DNA from: Spirochaetaceae bacterium
Lineage (GTDB): Bacteria > Spirochaetota > Spirochaetia > Treponematales > Breznakiellaceae
Length of the DNA stretch: 13,266 nucleotides
Direction: 5' to 3'
Assembly (NCBI GenBank): GCA_031273985.1
Contig: JAISQV010000004.1
Coordinates: forward strand, 1 to 13,266
How positions within the stretch are numbered: the first letter of the stretch is position 1; each line of letters starts with the position of its first letter. Below the pieces are notes generated by a model, which made no database searches, was not told the origin of the DNA, and saw nothing but the letters and a program-made list of their open reading frames with translations. Positions 1 to 5,761 of the stretch are shown here, piece by piece. A program made the position numbers and the translations under genes.

Positions 1-1440
1 CCGCACCCGTTCCAGGGCCCGGACTTTGACCTCCGGCGCTATTTCGTACTTCATTTTGCTGAGCCGGGACGGGGTTTTGGCTTCCGGGGCGGGCTTCGTG
101 CCCTTGAGGACCAGGGAAATGACCGTGCCCAGTTCTTCCATCTCTGCGGGGCCCATGCCCAGGGTGGTGACAGCGGCGGTGCCTACCCGGAGGCCCGATG
201 TGTACCAGGGGCCGTTGGGGTCGAAGGGGAGGGCGTTGCGGTTCGCCGTTATGTGGCATTCGTGGAGGCTGCTCTCCGCCTGGCGGCCCGAGATGCCGAG
301 ACCCGACGCGTCGATGAGGAAGAGGTGGTTGTCCGTGCCCCCGGTGAGCACGCTGAGCCCGTTTTTGACGCAGGCCGCCGCCAGAGCCTGCGTGTTTTCC
401 ACGATGCGCCGGGCGTAGTCCTGGAATTCAGGGCGGGCGGCTTCCCGGAAGGCCACGGCCTTGGCGGCGACGACGTGGGGCAGGGGGCCGCCCATGGTGA
501 GGGGGCAGCCCTTGTCCAGGGCTTCGGCGAATTCGCCGGTGGAGAGGATCAGCCCCGCCCGGGGGCCGCGCAGGGTCTTGTGGGTGGTGGTGGTAACGAC
601 GTGGGCCCAGGGCACGGGATCGTACTCCCCGGTGAAGACTTTGCCCGCCACGAGGCCGGCGAAGTGGGCCATGTCCACCATGAACACCGCCCCCGCCCGG
701 TCGGCGATTTCCCGCATACGCCGGAAGTTGATCTTCCGGGGGTAGGCGGAGTAGCCCGCCAGGAGGATCAGGGGCTTGACCTCCAGGGCCTGCCGTTCTA
801 TCCCGTCGTAGTCCAGAAGGCCCGTCTCCCTGGACACGGTGTAGCTGTGCACGTCGAAGAGCCTCCCCGACAGGTTGTGCCGGTAGCCGTGGGTGAGGTG
901 CCCCCCGGAGTAGTAGTCCAGGCCCAGGAGCCGTTGGTTCTGGAAGCTCTGCCTGAGGCTTTCCCACTGCGCGGCGCTGAGTTTGTAGAGGTTGGTCTCG
1001 CCGAATTGTTCCAGCGCCGGCGCCTCCACCCGGGTCGAGAGGATCGCCCAGTAGGCCAGCACATTGGCGTCCGCCCCGCAGTGGGGCTGCACGTTGGCGT
1101 ACTCCGCCCCGAAGAGGTCCCGCGCCTCCTGAGCGGCGAGGGCCTCGATGGCGTCGACATTCTCGTTCCCCGCGTAGAAACGGTGGCCGGGCATCCCCTC
1201 GGCGTACTTGTCGGTGAGGAGGTTGCCCATCGCCAGTTGAACGGCCAGGGAGCAGTAGTTTTCGCTGGCAATGAGTTTGACCCGGTTCCGCTGGTTCTCC
1301 AGCTCCCGCACGATGGACCGGGCTATCTCCGGGGCGGAACGGCTGATCTGCTCCAGATTGCAAAGATACGACAGGTACGCGGTGTTCACCCTGTCCGGGC
1401 TGGTTGCGGCAAGGTAGGCCGCTACGGGGCTTCCATTCAT
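1..1440 (-). CDS. glyA: Serine hydroxymethyltransferase, long spirochaete/chlamydia-type form, 3' end cut by window edge
   Basis: PLP enzyme interconverting serine + tetrahydrofolate with glycine + methylene-THF, the main cytosolic one-carbon source. 480 residues are readable from the ATG at 1440 and the frame is still open at base 1, so the C-terminus lies outside. Seen: KLIASENY at residues 55-62, DKYAEGMPGHRFYAG around 77-91, NVQPHCGADAN 116-126, SGGHLTHGY 178-186, VDMAHFAGL 255-263 and the PLP-lysine motif TTTTHKTLRGPRAG with Lys288. Compared with the roughly 415-residue E. coli enzyme there is an N-terminal extension of about 20 residues and an extra segment of about 40 residues (about 136-173). 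Both are, as I recall, typical of the longer treponemal and chlamydial enzymes, so this is a family trait rather than damage. The ATG at 1440 lacks a Shine-Dalgarno but has a -10-like box 6 nt upstream. The next Met (72) lies inside the conserved core, so the start is secure. Confidence 0.95.
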   Translation of the reverse strand, partial: MNGSPVAAYLAATSPDRVNTAYLSYLCNLEQISRSAPEIARSIVRELENQRNRVKLIASENYCSLAVQLAMGNLLTDKYAEGMPGHRFYAGNENVDAIEALAAQEARDLFGAEYANVQPHCGADANVLAYWAILSTRVEAPALEQFGETNLYKLSAAQWESLRQSFQNQRLLGLDYYSGGHLTHGYRHNLSGRLFDVHSYTVSRETGLLDYDGIERQALEVKPLILLAGYSAYPRKINFRRMREIADRAGAVFMVDMAHFAGLVAGKVFTGEYDPVPWAHVVTTTTHKTLRGPRAGLILSTGEFAEALDKGCPLTMGGPLPHVVAAKAVAFREAARPEFQDYARRIVENTQALAAACVKNGLSVLTGGTDNHLFLIDASGLGISGRQAESSLHECHITANRNALPFDPNGPWYTSGLRVGTAAVTTLGMGPAEMEELGTVISLVLKGTKPAPEAKTPSRLSKMKYEIAPEVKVRALERVR

Positions 1441-1446
1441 GCAAGG

Positions 1447-1476
1447 AATATAGCCGGAAGCGGGGGGGCGCGGCAA
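1447..1476 (-). promoter_or_regulatory. Candidate sigma70 promoter of glyA, implying a leaderless mRNA
   Basis: On the minus strand, TTGCCG (1476-1471) and TATATT (1452-1447) are 18 nt apart. Only six bases (CCTTGC) separate the -10 box from the glyA ATG, so the predicted transcription start falls on or next to the A of ATG. No purine-rich Shine-Dalgarno precedes the ATG. Confidence 0.5.
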
Positions 1477-1707
1477 GAGACCCAGGGAGGAGGGATAAGA
1501 GAAGAGGGGGCGCATCCCCGGTGCTCCGCACCGGGGACCGGGCTATCGCTGCAATCTTTTATGCCCGTACCGGGCATAAAAGGATTTCCGCTCTATCAGC
1601 CCCTTCGGGTCTGGCAATTAGCAGTAAGGATTTAGGCGCTGCTATTCAGCAGCGCGGAATTGTCCCTTGCGCGGAAGAGGCTTCGCGCTGCCCCTTCCCG
1701 AAAAATT

Positions 1708-1740
1708 TTAACCACAAGGGAACACAAAGGCGCACGAAGG
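1708..1740 (+). repeat. Dispersed CAC-periodic intergenic repeat, copy 1
   Basis: TTAACCACAAGGG followed by AACACAAAGG and CGCACGAAGG, a roughly 10-base periodic NCACRAAGG pattern. The reverse complement recurs around 5591-5617, and a related version (AACCACAGACCACACGGAC) ends larB at 7295-7312. Spurious small ORFs translated from this kind of sequence are, from memory, common in many bacterial genomes. Confidence 0.65.
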
Positions 1741-1842
1741 TTAGTCCGTCGCTGGGGGATTGGCCGCCGCTTTGACCCGCGAATTTCTCCCGGCGCCGCA
1801 AATTTTACCGGAACCATTGAAGCAAAACCCCGACTCAATCAC

Positions 1843-1848
1843 CATAAT
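1843..1848 (+). promoter_or_regulatory. Possible -10 box upstream of the coiled-coil nuclease-fold gene
   Basis: CATAAT (5 of 6 to consensus) lies in a short AT-rich stretch about 60 bases before the ATG at 1911. The nearest -35-like hexamer, TTGAAG at 1817-1822, is 20 nt away, which is longer than ideal, so the assignment is weak. Confidence 0.3.
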
Positions 1849-1910
1849 ATATAGGTGGCTAATGCCGGCGGGCAAAGCCCGGCGAACAAACACTGTCAGG
1901 AGGAGACGCC

Positions 1911-2645
1911 ATGTCAGATTCGATGCAGCCTGCGGAACAGCCCCGCAGCCCCGGGGGGAACCTTACCCGCGAAGAATTTTGGGCGGGCATGGAGGAGAAC
2001 ACCCGTTATCTTAATGCCCTGCTCGATAAAGTTGGCCGGCGGATAGAGGAAACCGCCGATCTGATGCGGGAGAGCGCTGAACGGGAGCGGGAGAACGCCG
2101 CGCTGCAGCGGGAGAACGCCGAACGGCAGCGGGAGGAAGCTGAACGGGACCGGGAGGAACAAAAGGAACGGCAAAAGAAACTAGACCGGCAGTTTGCGGA
2201 AACCGACCGGCAGTTGGGCCGCCTGGGCAACCGCTTCGGAGAGCTTGCCGAGCACCTTGTGGCTCCCAACATCAAGGAAAAGTTCAACGCCCTGGGCTAC
2301 CGCTTTGATTACAACTACGCCAATGTCGAGGTAGCTGCAGAAGGCCGGGTCGTGGCGGAGGTAGACATACTGCTGGAGAACAGCGAGTACGCCCTGGCGG
2401 TGGAGGTGAAGTCAAAACCGGTAGTGAAGGACGTGTTGGATCATGTCAGGCGGATGGAGATACTTCGCCGCTATCCGCACCGGTTTAAGGACGGCCGGGT
2501 GAAGCTGCTGGGGGCCATTGCGGGCGCGGTGCTTACGGACACGGTGCGGGACTACATCACCAAACACGGGTTTTATGTGATAGAGCAGTCCGGGGACACG
2601 GTGAAGATCAATGTCCCCGAGGGTTTCAAACCCAGGGAGTGGTAA
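1911..2645 (+). CDS. Coiled-coil protein with C-terminal PD-(D/E)XK nuclease-like domain (DUF3782-type)
   Basis: 244 aa, no signal peptide or membrane segment. Residues 45-110 are a highly charged coiled coil containing five consecutive heptads (residues 53-87: RESAERE, RENAALQ, RENAERQ, REEAERD, REEQKER). The C-terminal half (about 115-240) has the PD-(D/E)XK signature: an acidic strand AEVDILL with Asp152, then AVEVKSK with Glu165 and Lys167, followed by a helix (DHVRRMEIL). The spacing and hydrophobic pattern fit the restriction-endonuclease-like fold. Genes of this architecture are, from memory, multi-copy in treponemes and cyanobacteria, and their biological role is not known. The start is fixed by AGGAGG about 8 nt before the ATG. 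The gene is convergent with the DUF4954 gene, 46 bases downstream. Whether it cuts DNA cannot be told from sequence. Confidence 0.75.
   Translation: MSDSMQPAEQPRSPGGNLTREEFWAGMEENTRYLNALLDKVGRRIEETADLMRESAERERENAALQRENAERQREEAERDREEQKERQKKLDRQFAETDRQLGRLGNRFGELAEHLVAPNIKEKFNALGYRFDYNYANVEVAAEGRVVAEVDILLENSEYALAVEVKSKPVVKDVLDHVRRMEILRRYPHRFKDGRVKLLGAIAGAVLTDTVRDYITKHGFYVIEQSGDTVKINVPEGFKPREW
2067..2171 (+). repeat. Five imperfect 21-bp tandem units within the coiled-coil coding region
   Basis: Five consecutive 21-base units encode heptads of the form R-E-(N/E/S)-A-x-x-x, residues 53-87. The units share the frame CGGGAGAACGCC or close variants, which suggests expansion by slippage or unequal crossing-over while preserving the heptad register. 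Confidence 0.7.
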
Positions 2646-2691
2646 CAAGCCCCAGGCCTAAGAGAGAGCTCCCCTCCTCATTTCTTCCCTC

Positions 2692-4899
2692 CTAAAGCCG
2701 TTTTCCCACTTCCTCCACCCGGCGCTCGAAGGCGGCCAGGCGTTCCCGGCTCAGGCGGACGAAGGAATTGTCCTCCGCCGTGCCGGCCACCCGTTCCATT
2801 TCCGCCCGGTTCCGGTAGGTGATGCCCCGGAAGGGATCGCTGTAGTCCTTGGCCCGGCTCCGGTAGATTCCCTCCGTAATCCCGCGCCGTATCTCAAGGA
2901 GTCTCGGGAGCCTTGCCCGGAGCCCGGGCGCGTCCGTGCAGGGGCCGCCGCCGAAGCGGGCCAGAAGCGACCATGCGTGGCGCAGCCGGTCCTGCGGGTA
3001 GGCCGCGGCCATCTCCGCGTAGGCCCCGTGTATGGCGCCCCAGCCGGAGCGCCCCTCCCGTATATCCCGGCGTAGGCGGTCCAGCCTGAAGGCGGGGGCT
3101 ATCTGCCCCCCCAGGTTCACCCAGTCCTTTGTGCCGGAGGGCTCCCCGGCGGAGGGGTCTTCGCCGGAAAGCTCCGCCGTGGTGACGGTGAGGAGGCCCT
3201 CAAAGCGGCGGGACGCATCCGCTGCGAACCAGTCCAGGATCGTTTTCAGGGCGTAGTATTCGAGCATCTCCCGGTAGGCGGCCCGGGCCCGGCGGGGTTT
3301 CAGAATCACCTGCTGCCGGCCGCTCCGTTCCAGCCCCGGCCAGGCCAGCTCCTCCCCCGGCGCCGCCTCGTAATCGTACTCCGGGTCCGCCTCGTCGTTG
3401 GACCTCTCCGCGGCTTCGCCGCCGTCCTCAGCGCCGGCCTCGGGAAGCCGGCTTTCCAGCTCCGCCAGGGCGGAGAGAATCTCCTCCGCCGTATCCGGCG
3501 CAAGATAATCGGTCTCTATGATCTGGGCCTTCACCTTCCGCCTGTCCCGGTTTTCGGCCTTCCAGGAATTCCGCTCCAACGCGTAAAGATTGTAAATCCA
3601 GAAATAGGCGGGCATCACCTCCAGCCGGTCCAGCCGGGTATTGTTGTTCACCAGCGAAAAGGGAAAACCTATGTTGAGCTCCCCCGGATAGTTCCCCTTG
3701 GTGATCAGCACAAAACTCGCAAAACGGCTGGGGTGCTTCAGCGTTACCGAGAGCCCCGGCCAGAAACCCCGGCCCGCCCGGAGCTCCCCGTCGTTGGCGC
3801 GGCTGTTGTGGTTGCTCCCTATGGTGGCCCCGGCGGCCATGTTGCTCATGCCCCCTATGAGGCTTGCGATAAGAAAGGAATTGTTGTGGTGCTGCTCGTG
3901 GACCGGAAAGACCAGATTGTTGAGCACCTCGCAGCACGAGATCGTGGAATTGTCGCCCAGCACCGAGTGGATAAGCCGGGCCCCGTACTTGAGGTTGCAG
4001 TTCCTCCCCATGACGAAGCGCACCGCCTTGGCGCCGTAGAACACATGGCAGCCGTAACCCACAATACCGTTCACCAGCTCCACCCCCTCCCCAATCTGGC
4101 TGGGCTCCTCCTCCGAGGAGAGGACGGTAATATTCTTGAGCTTGTTGGCCCCCTTGATATAGGCCGCCTCGCCTATGGCCGCGTCCTTGATGATGCGGCA
4201 GCTCTTCAGCACGGAGCCCCGGCCTATGGTCCCGTAGGCGCCGCGCTCCCCGCCGTACTCCTCCTGCGTAATCTCTTCCAGCCTTGCGTTAAGTTCCGTA
4301 TCGTCCCGGAAACTGCTCCAGAGGTACGCGTCGGCGGGGAGCATATCCCGAAAGGGCAGGATAGAGCGGCCCCCGGCCTCGTTCATCACATCGATGCGGA
4401 CCCGCACCTCCTCCTCCTCCCCCCGCATGATCACCCCGTTTCCGAATTTCGCGTGATTGGTGGCCTGCAGCTCGTCAATGCGGGACAGAATCACGGCGTC
4501 CCCTATGATATAGTGGGAAATATATGAGCAATCCTGAATAGCCGCGTCGTCCCCTATATCGCAGGAAATAACGGTACTGTTCCTGATGCCCGAAAGAATA
4601 GTAAAATCATGATGCCGCAAAAGCAGCCTGCGCAGCTTCCCTACCCTCACCAGCCCGTAGAACGAAGAATTGCGGATCAGCGAAGCGTCGAAAGGATCGC
4701 TTACCAGAAAATCATCCCAGGCGGGGCAGTAATTATTATTCGCCTCCAGAGCATCCCGCTCCGCCGGGCTCAGGGGCCGCCACGCTCCGGGGGGCCGCTG
4801 CTGATTTCTCCGCCAGTATTCATCCTTTCCCGGCGGAAGAAACGCTCCGGGAATAAAATCGTAGCCGTAACGCCCGGCGGGCAGCATGGAAAGTTCCAT
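2692..4899 (-). CDS. DUF4954 family protein, left-handed beta-helix (hexapeptide-repeat) protein
   Basis: 735 aa cytoplasmic-looking protein without signal peptide. Two stretches carry the irregular hexapeptide-like pattern of left-handed beta-helix proteins related to sugar-nucleotide acyltransferases and GlmU: about 100-158 (GIRNSTVISCDIGDDAAIQD, then HYIIGDAVILS, FGNGVIM) and about 222-420 (GTIGRGSVLKSCRII, AAIGEAAYIKG, SQIGEGVELVNGIVG, SVLGDNSTISCCEV, LIGGMSNMAAGATIG, then GSNHNSR). The composition matches DUF4954, which I know from Treponema and Bacteroidetes and which has no established function; a sugar-nucleotide or acyl-transfer role is inference only. An acidic low-complexity insert (about 475-525) separates the helix from a helical C-terminal domain. 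The start at 4899 has GGGAG 8 nt upstream; Met5 (4887) is an alternative. The gene diverges from the DUF3842 gene across 61 bases. Confidence 0.85.
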   Translation of the reverse strand: MELSMLPAGRYGYDFIPGAFLPPGKDEYWRRNQQRPPGAWRPLSPAERDALEANNNYCPAWDDFLVSDPFDASLIRNSSFYGLVRVGKLRRLLLRHHDFTILSGIRNSTVISCDIGDDAAIQDCSYISHYIIGDAVILSRIDELQATNHAKFGNGVIMRGEEEEVRVRIDVMNEAGGRSILPFRDMLPADAYLWSSFRDDTELNARLEEITQEEYGGERGAYGTIGRGSVLKSCRIIKDAAIGEAAYIKGANKLKNITVLSSEEEPSQIGEGVELVNGIVGYGCHVFYGAKAVRFVMGRNCNLKYGARLIHSVLGDNSTISCCEVLNNLVFPVHEQHHNNSFLIASLIGGMSNMAAGATIGSNHNSRANDGELRAGRGFWPGLSVTLKHPSRFASFVLITKGNYPGELNIGFPFSLVNNNTRLDRLEVMPAYFWIYNLYALERNSWKAENRDRRKVKAQIIETDYLAPDTAEEILSALAELESRLPEAGAEDGGEAAERSNDEADPEYDYEAAPGEELAWPGLERSGRQQVILKPRRARAAYREMLEYYALKTILDWFAADASRRFEGLLTVTTAELSGEDPSAGEPSGTKDWVNLGGQIAPAFRLDRLRRDIREGRSGWGAIHGAYAEMAAAYPQDRLRHAWSLLARFGGGPCTDAPGLRARLPRLLEIRRGITEGIYRSRAKDYSDPFRGITYRNRAEMERVAGTAEDNSFVRLSRERLAAFERRVEEVGKRL

Positions 4900-4901
4900 T
4901 G

Positions 4902-4930
4902 TTTACACTCCCGCCTCCATGGTATACAAT
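4902..4930 (+). promoter_or_regulatory. Sigma70 promoter of the DUF3842 gene
   Basis: TTTACA (4902-4907) and TACAAT (4925-4930) with exactly 17 bases between, 5 of 6 matches each. The predicted start near 4937 leaves a short leader containing the GGGGGGAG ribosome-binding site. Its position rules out translation from the in-frame ATG at 4886 and fixes the start at 4961. Confidence 0.7.
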
Positions 4931-4960
4931 ACGCCCTACAAAGAGAAGCGGGGGGAGCTG

Positions 4961-5386
4961 ATGAAACAAAGCATCGTGGTCATAGACGGCATGGGAGGCG
5001 GCATAGGCGTCCAGCTCATCGGCAAACTCAAGGACCTGGACGCGGACATCGTTGCCCTGGGAACCAATTCCACCGCCACGGAAAAAATGCTCCGCGCCGG
5101 GGCCCAGCGGGGCGCCACCGGGGAGAACGCGATCAGACTTAACGTCCGGCTGGCGGACTTCATCATGGGCCCCATGGGCATCGTAATCCCCGGCGGCCTC
5201 ATGGGCGAAATCTCCGCCCCCGTGGCCGAAGCAGTCATGACCGCTCCGGGCCGGCGCATCCTCATCCCCCTCCAGGACCACCATTTCCACCTCGTGGGCC
5301 AGGAAACGCAGCCCCTCGCAAGGCTCGTTGACAAGGCGCTAACCTGGCTCAAGGAACAACTCCCCCGGGAAAGAAGCGAGGAGTGA
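4961..5386 (+). CDS. DUF3842 family protein, Rossmann-like nucleotide-binding fold
   Basis: 141 aa. It begins MKQSIVVIDG followed by GGGIG (residues 12-16), a glycine-rich beta-alpha turn like that of dinucleotide-binding folds. Further conserved-looking stretches are VALGTNSTAT (31-40), GATGENAI (51-58), IMGPMGIVIPGGLMGEI (68-84) and ILIPLQDHHFHLVG (100-113). This is the pattern I associate with DUF3842, small proteins of firmicutes and spirochaetes with no assigned function. An in-frame ATG exists at 4886, but it lies upstream of a strong promoter, whereas the ATG at 4961 follows GGGGGGAGCTG and gives the family's usual N-terminus. The gene stands 375 bases upstream of larE on the same strand with hairpins between, so co-transcription is uncertain. 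Three hairpins follow the stop codon. Confidence 0.75.
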   Translation: MKQSIVVIDGMGGGIGVQLIGKLKDLDADIVALGTNSTATEKMLRAGAQRGATGENAIRLNVRLADFIMGPMGIVIPGGLMGEISAPVAEAVMTAPGRRILIPLQDHHFHLVGQETQPLARLVDKALTWLKEQLPRERSEE

Positions 5387-5388
5387 GG

Positions 5389-5459
5389 AGGGGGCAGTCG
5401 CCCCCTACGCCCGGCCCAAGGTGCCGGGCTACCCCCTCTACGGGGGCTCTGCCCCCGTA
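5389..5459. repeat. Three consecutive GC-rich hairpins after the DUF3842 gene
   Basis: Perfect stems at 5389-5395/5400-5406 (arm AGGGGGC, loop AGTC), 5409-5415/5423-5429 (arm GCCCGGC, loop of 7) and 5439-5447/5451-5459 (arm TACGGGGGC, loop TCT). They start two bases after the stop codon. None is followed by a T-run, so classical intrinsic termination is not shown; they could stabilise the 3' end or be REP-like palindromes. Confidence 0.7.
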
Positions 5460-5565
5460 ACGCCCCCGGCCTTCTCCCCATATACACGCACTTAGAGCCT
5501 AATTAACCGCAAAAACCATGTTTGTAATCTTTTCAACCTCTTTTTCCGTGCCTTCCGTCTTTTCC

Positions 5566-5634
5566 GTGGTTAAATTCTTCCTTCTTCCTTTGTGCCCTTC
5601 GTGCCCTTCGTGGTTAAATTCTTCCTTCTTCCTT
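5566..5634. repeat. 25-bp perfect direct repeat plus inverted CAC-periodic repeat
   Basis: Bases 5566-5590 and 5610-5634 are identical (GTGGTTAAATTCTTC then CTTCTTCCTT), with a 44-base period. The bases between, TGTGCCCTTCGTGCCCTTC, are the reverse complement of the CAC-periodic pattern at 1708-1740. The shared GTGGTTAAAT anchor also occurs at 5667 and 7422. Confidence 0.8.
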
Positions 5635-5676
5635 CCTCTACTTTTCCTCGCTTCCATAGCGGAAAAGTGGTTAAAT
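5635..5676. repeat. 42-bp hairpin repeat, copy upstream of larE
   Basis: Begins CCTCTACTTTTCCTCG, then C, then TTCCATAGCGGAAAAG, then TGGTTAAAT. ACTTTTCC pairs with GGAAAAGT, with an inner CGC/GCG pairing. The same unit, in the same orientation with one substitution and a 16-bp internal duplication, lies at 7374-7431, so the pair brackets larEB as direct repeats. Confidence 0.8.
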
Positions 5677-5702
5677 TCTTCATTTATACGGTTTCAGCCA
5701 AA

Positions 5703-5731
5703 TTGCCAAGGGGAAGCTTAATCGTTATCTT
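5703..5731 (+). promoter_or_regulatory. Candidate promoter of larEB
   Basis: TTGCCA (5703-5708, 5 of 6) and TATCTT (5726-5731, 4 of 6) are separated by 17 bases, about 30 bases before the larE ATG and just ahead of its GGGAGG ribosome-binding site. No nickel-responsive operator or riboswitch could be recognised. Confidence 0.4.
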
Positions 5732-5761
5732 TAACAGCAGGGCCCAGGCCCGGGAGGAACC

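Larger units (their letters stand above)
1441..1910. repeat. 470-base intergenic region rich in perfect palindromes; no gene seen
   Basis: Holds several separate inverted repeats. A 9-bp perfect stem lies at 1516-1524/1528-1536 (arm CCCCGGTGC, loop TCC). A 12-bp perfect stem lies at 1556-1567/1571-1582 (arm CTTTTATGCCCG, loop TAC), itself inside a longer imperfect palindrome of about 1540-1603 whose ends read GGGCTAT and ATCAGCCC. An 8-bp perfect stem lies at 1636-1643/1648-1655 (arm GCGCTGCT, loop ATTC). At 1708-1740 there is a CAC-periodic repeat. No T-run follows the stems, so they look more like dispersed repeat palindromes than terminators. Short open frames here have no ribosome-binding site or family resemblance. 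Confidence 0.7.
5387..5761. other. 375-base intergenic region: hairpins, repeat array, larE leader; no gene
   Basis: After the three hairpins the region turns pyrimidine-rich. It holds a 25-bp perfect direct repeat (5566-5590 and 5610-5634, beginning GTGGTTAAATTCTTC), a third copy of the first 15 bases at 5667-5681, a CAC-periodic repeat in inverse orientation (about 5591-5617) and the hairpin unit at 5635-5676. A 67-codon open frame through this stretch is only the repeat read as Phe/Ser/Pro-rich peptide and has no ribosome-binding site. Confidence 0.7.

Noticed and set aside
253..1635. 460-codon plus-strand open frame and other long frames opposite glyA
   Set aside because: They are antisense or out-of-frame shadows in GC-rich DNA. 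The minus-strand frame encodes an unmistakable SHMT with its PLP lysine.
1404..1775. 123-codon open frame spanning the palindrome cluster
   Set aside because: It overlaps glyA antisense and dispersed repeats, has no ribosome-binding site and no family resemblance.
2646..2691. Terminator between the convergent nuclease-fold and DUF4954 genes
   Set aside because: The 46 bases contain no stem with a T-run in either direction.
4886..4960. Earlier ATG for the DUF3842 protein
   Set aside because: It lies upstream of or within the promoter and lacks a ribosome-binding site; the family N-terminus starts at 4961.
5549..5681. CRISPR array suggested by repeated GTGGTTAAATTCTTC
   Set aside because: Irregular spacing, short low-complexity intervals, no spacer-like unique sequences and no cas genes.
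5518..5721. 67-codon Phe/Ser/Pro-rich open frame
   Set aside because: It is the CAC-periodic and GTGGTTAAAT repeats read in translation, with no ribosome-binding site.
5682..5761. Nickel riboswitch or other known riboswitch ahead of larE
   Set aside because: Only about 80 bases with no recognisable conserved core or multi-helix junction.
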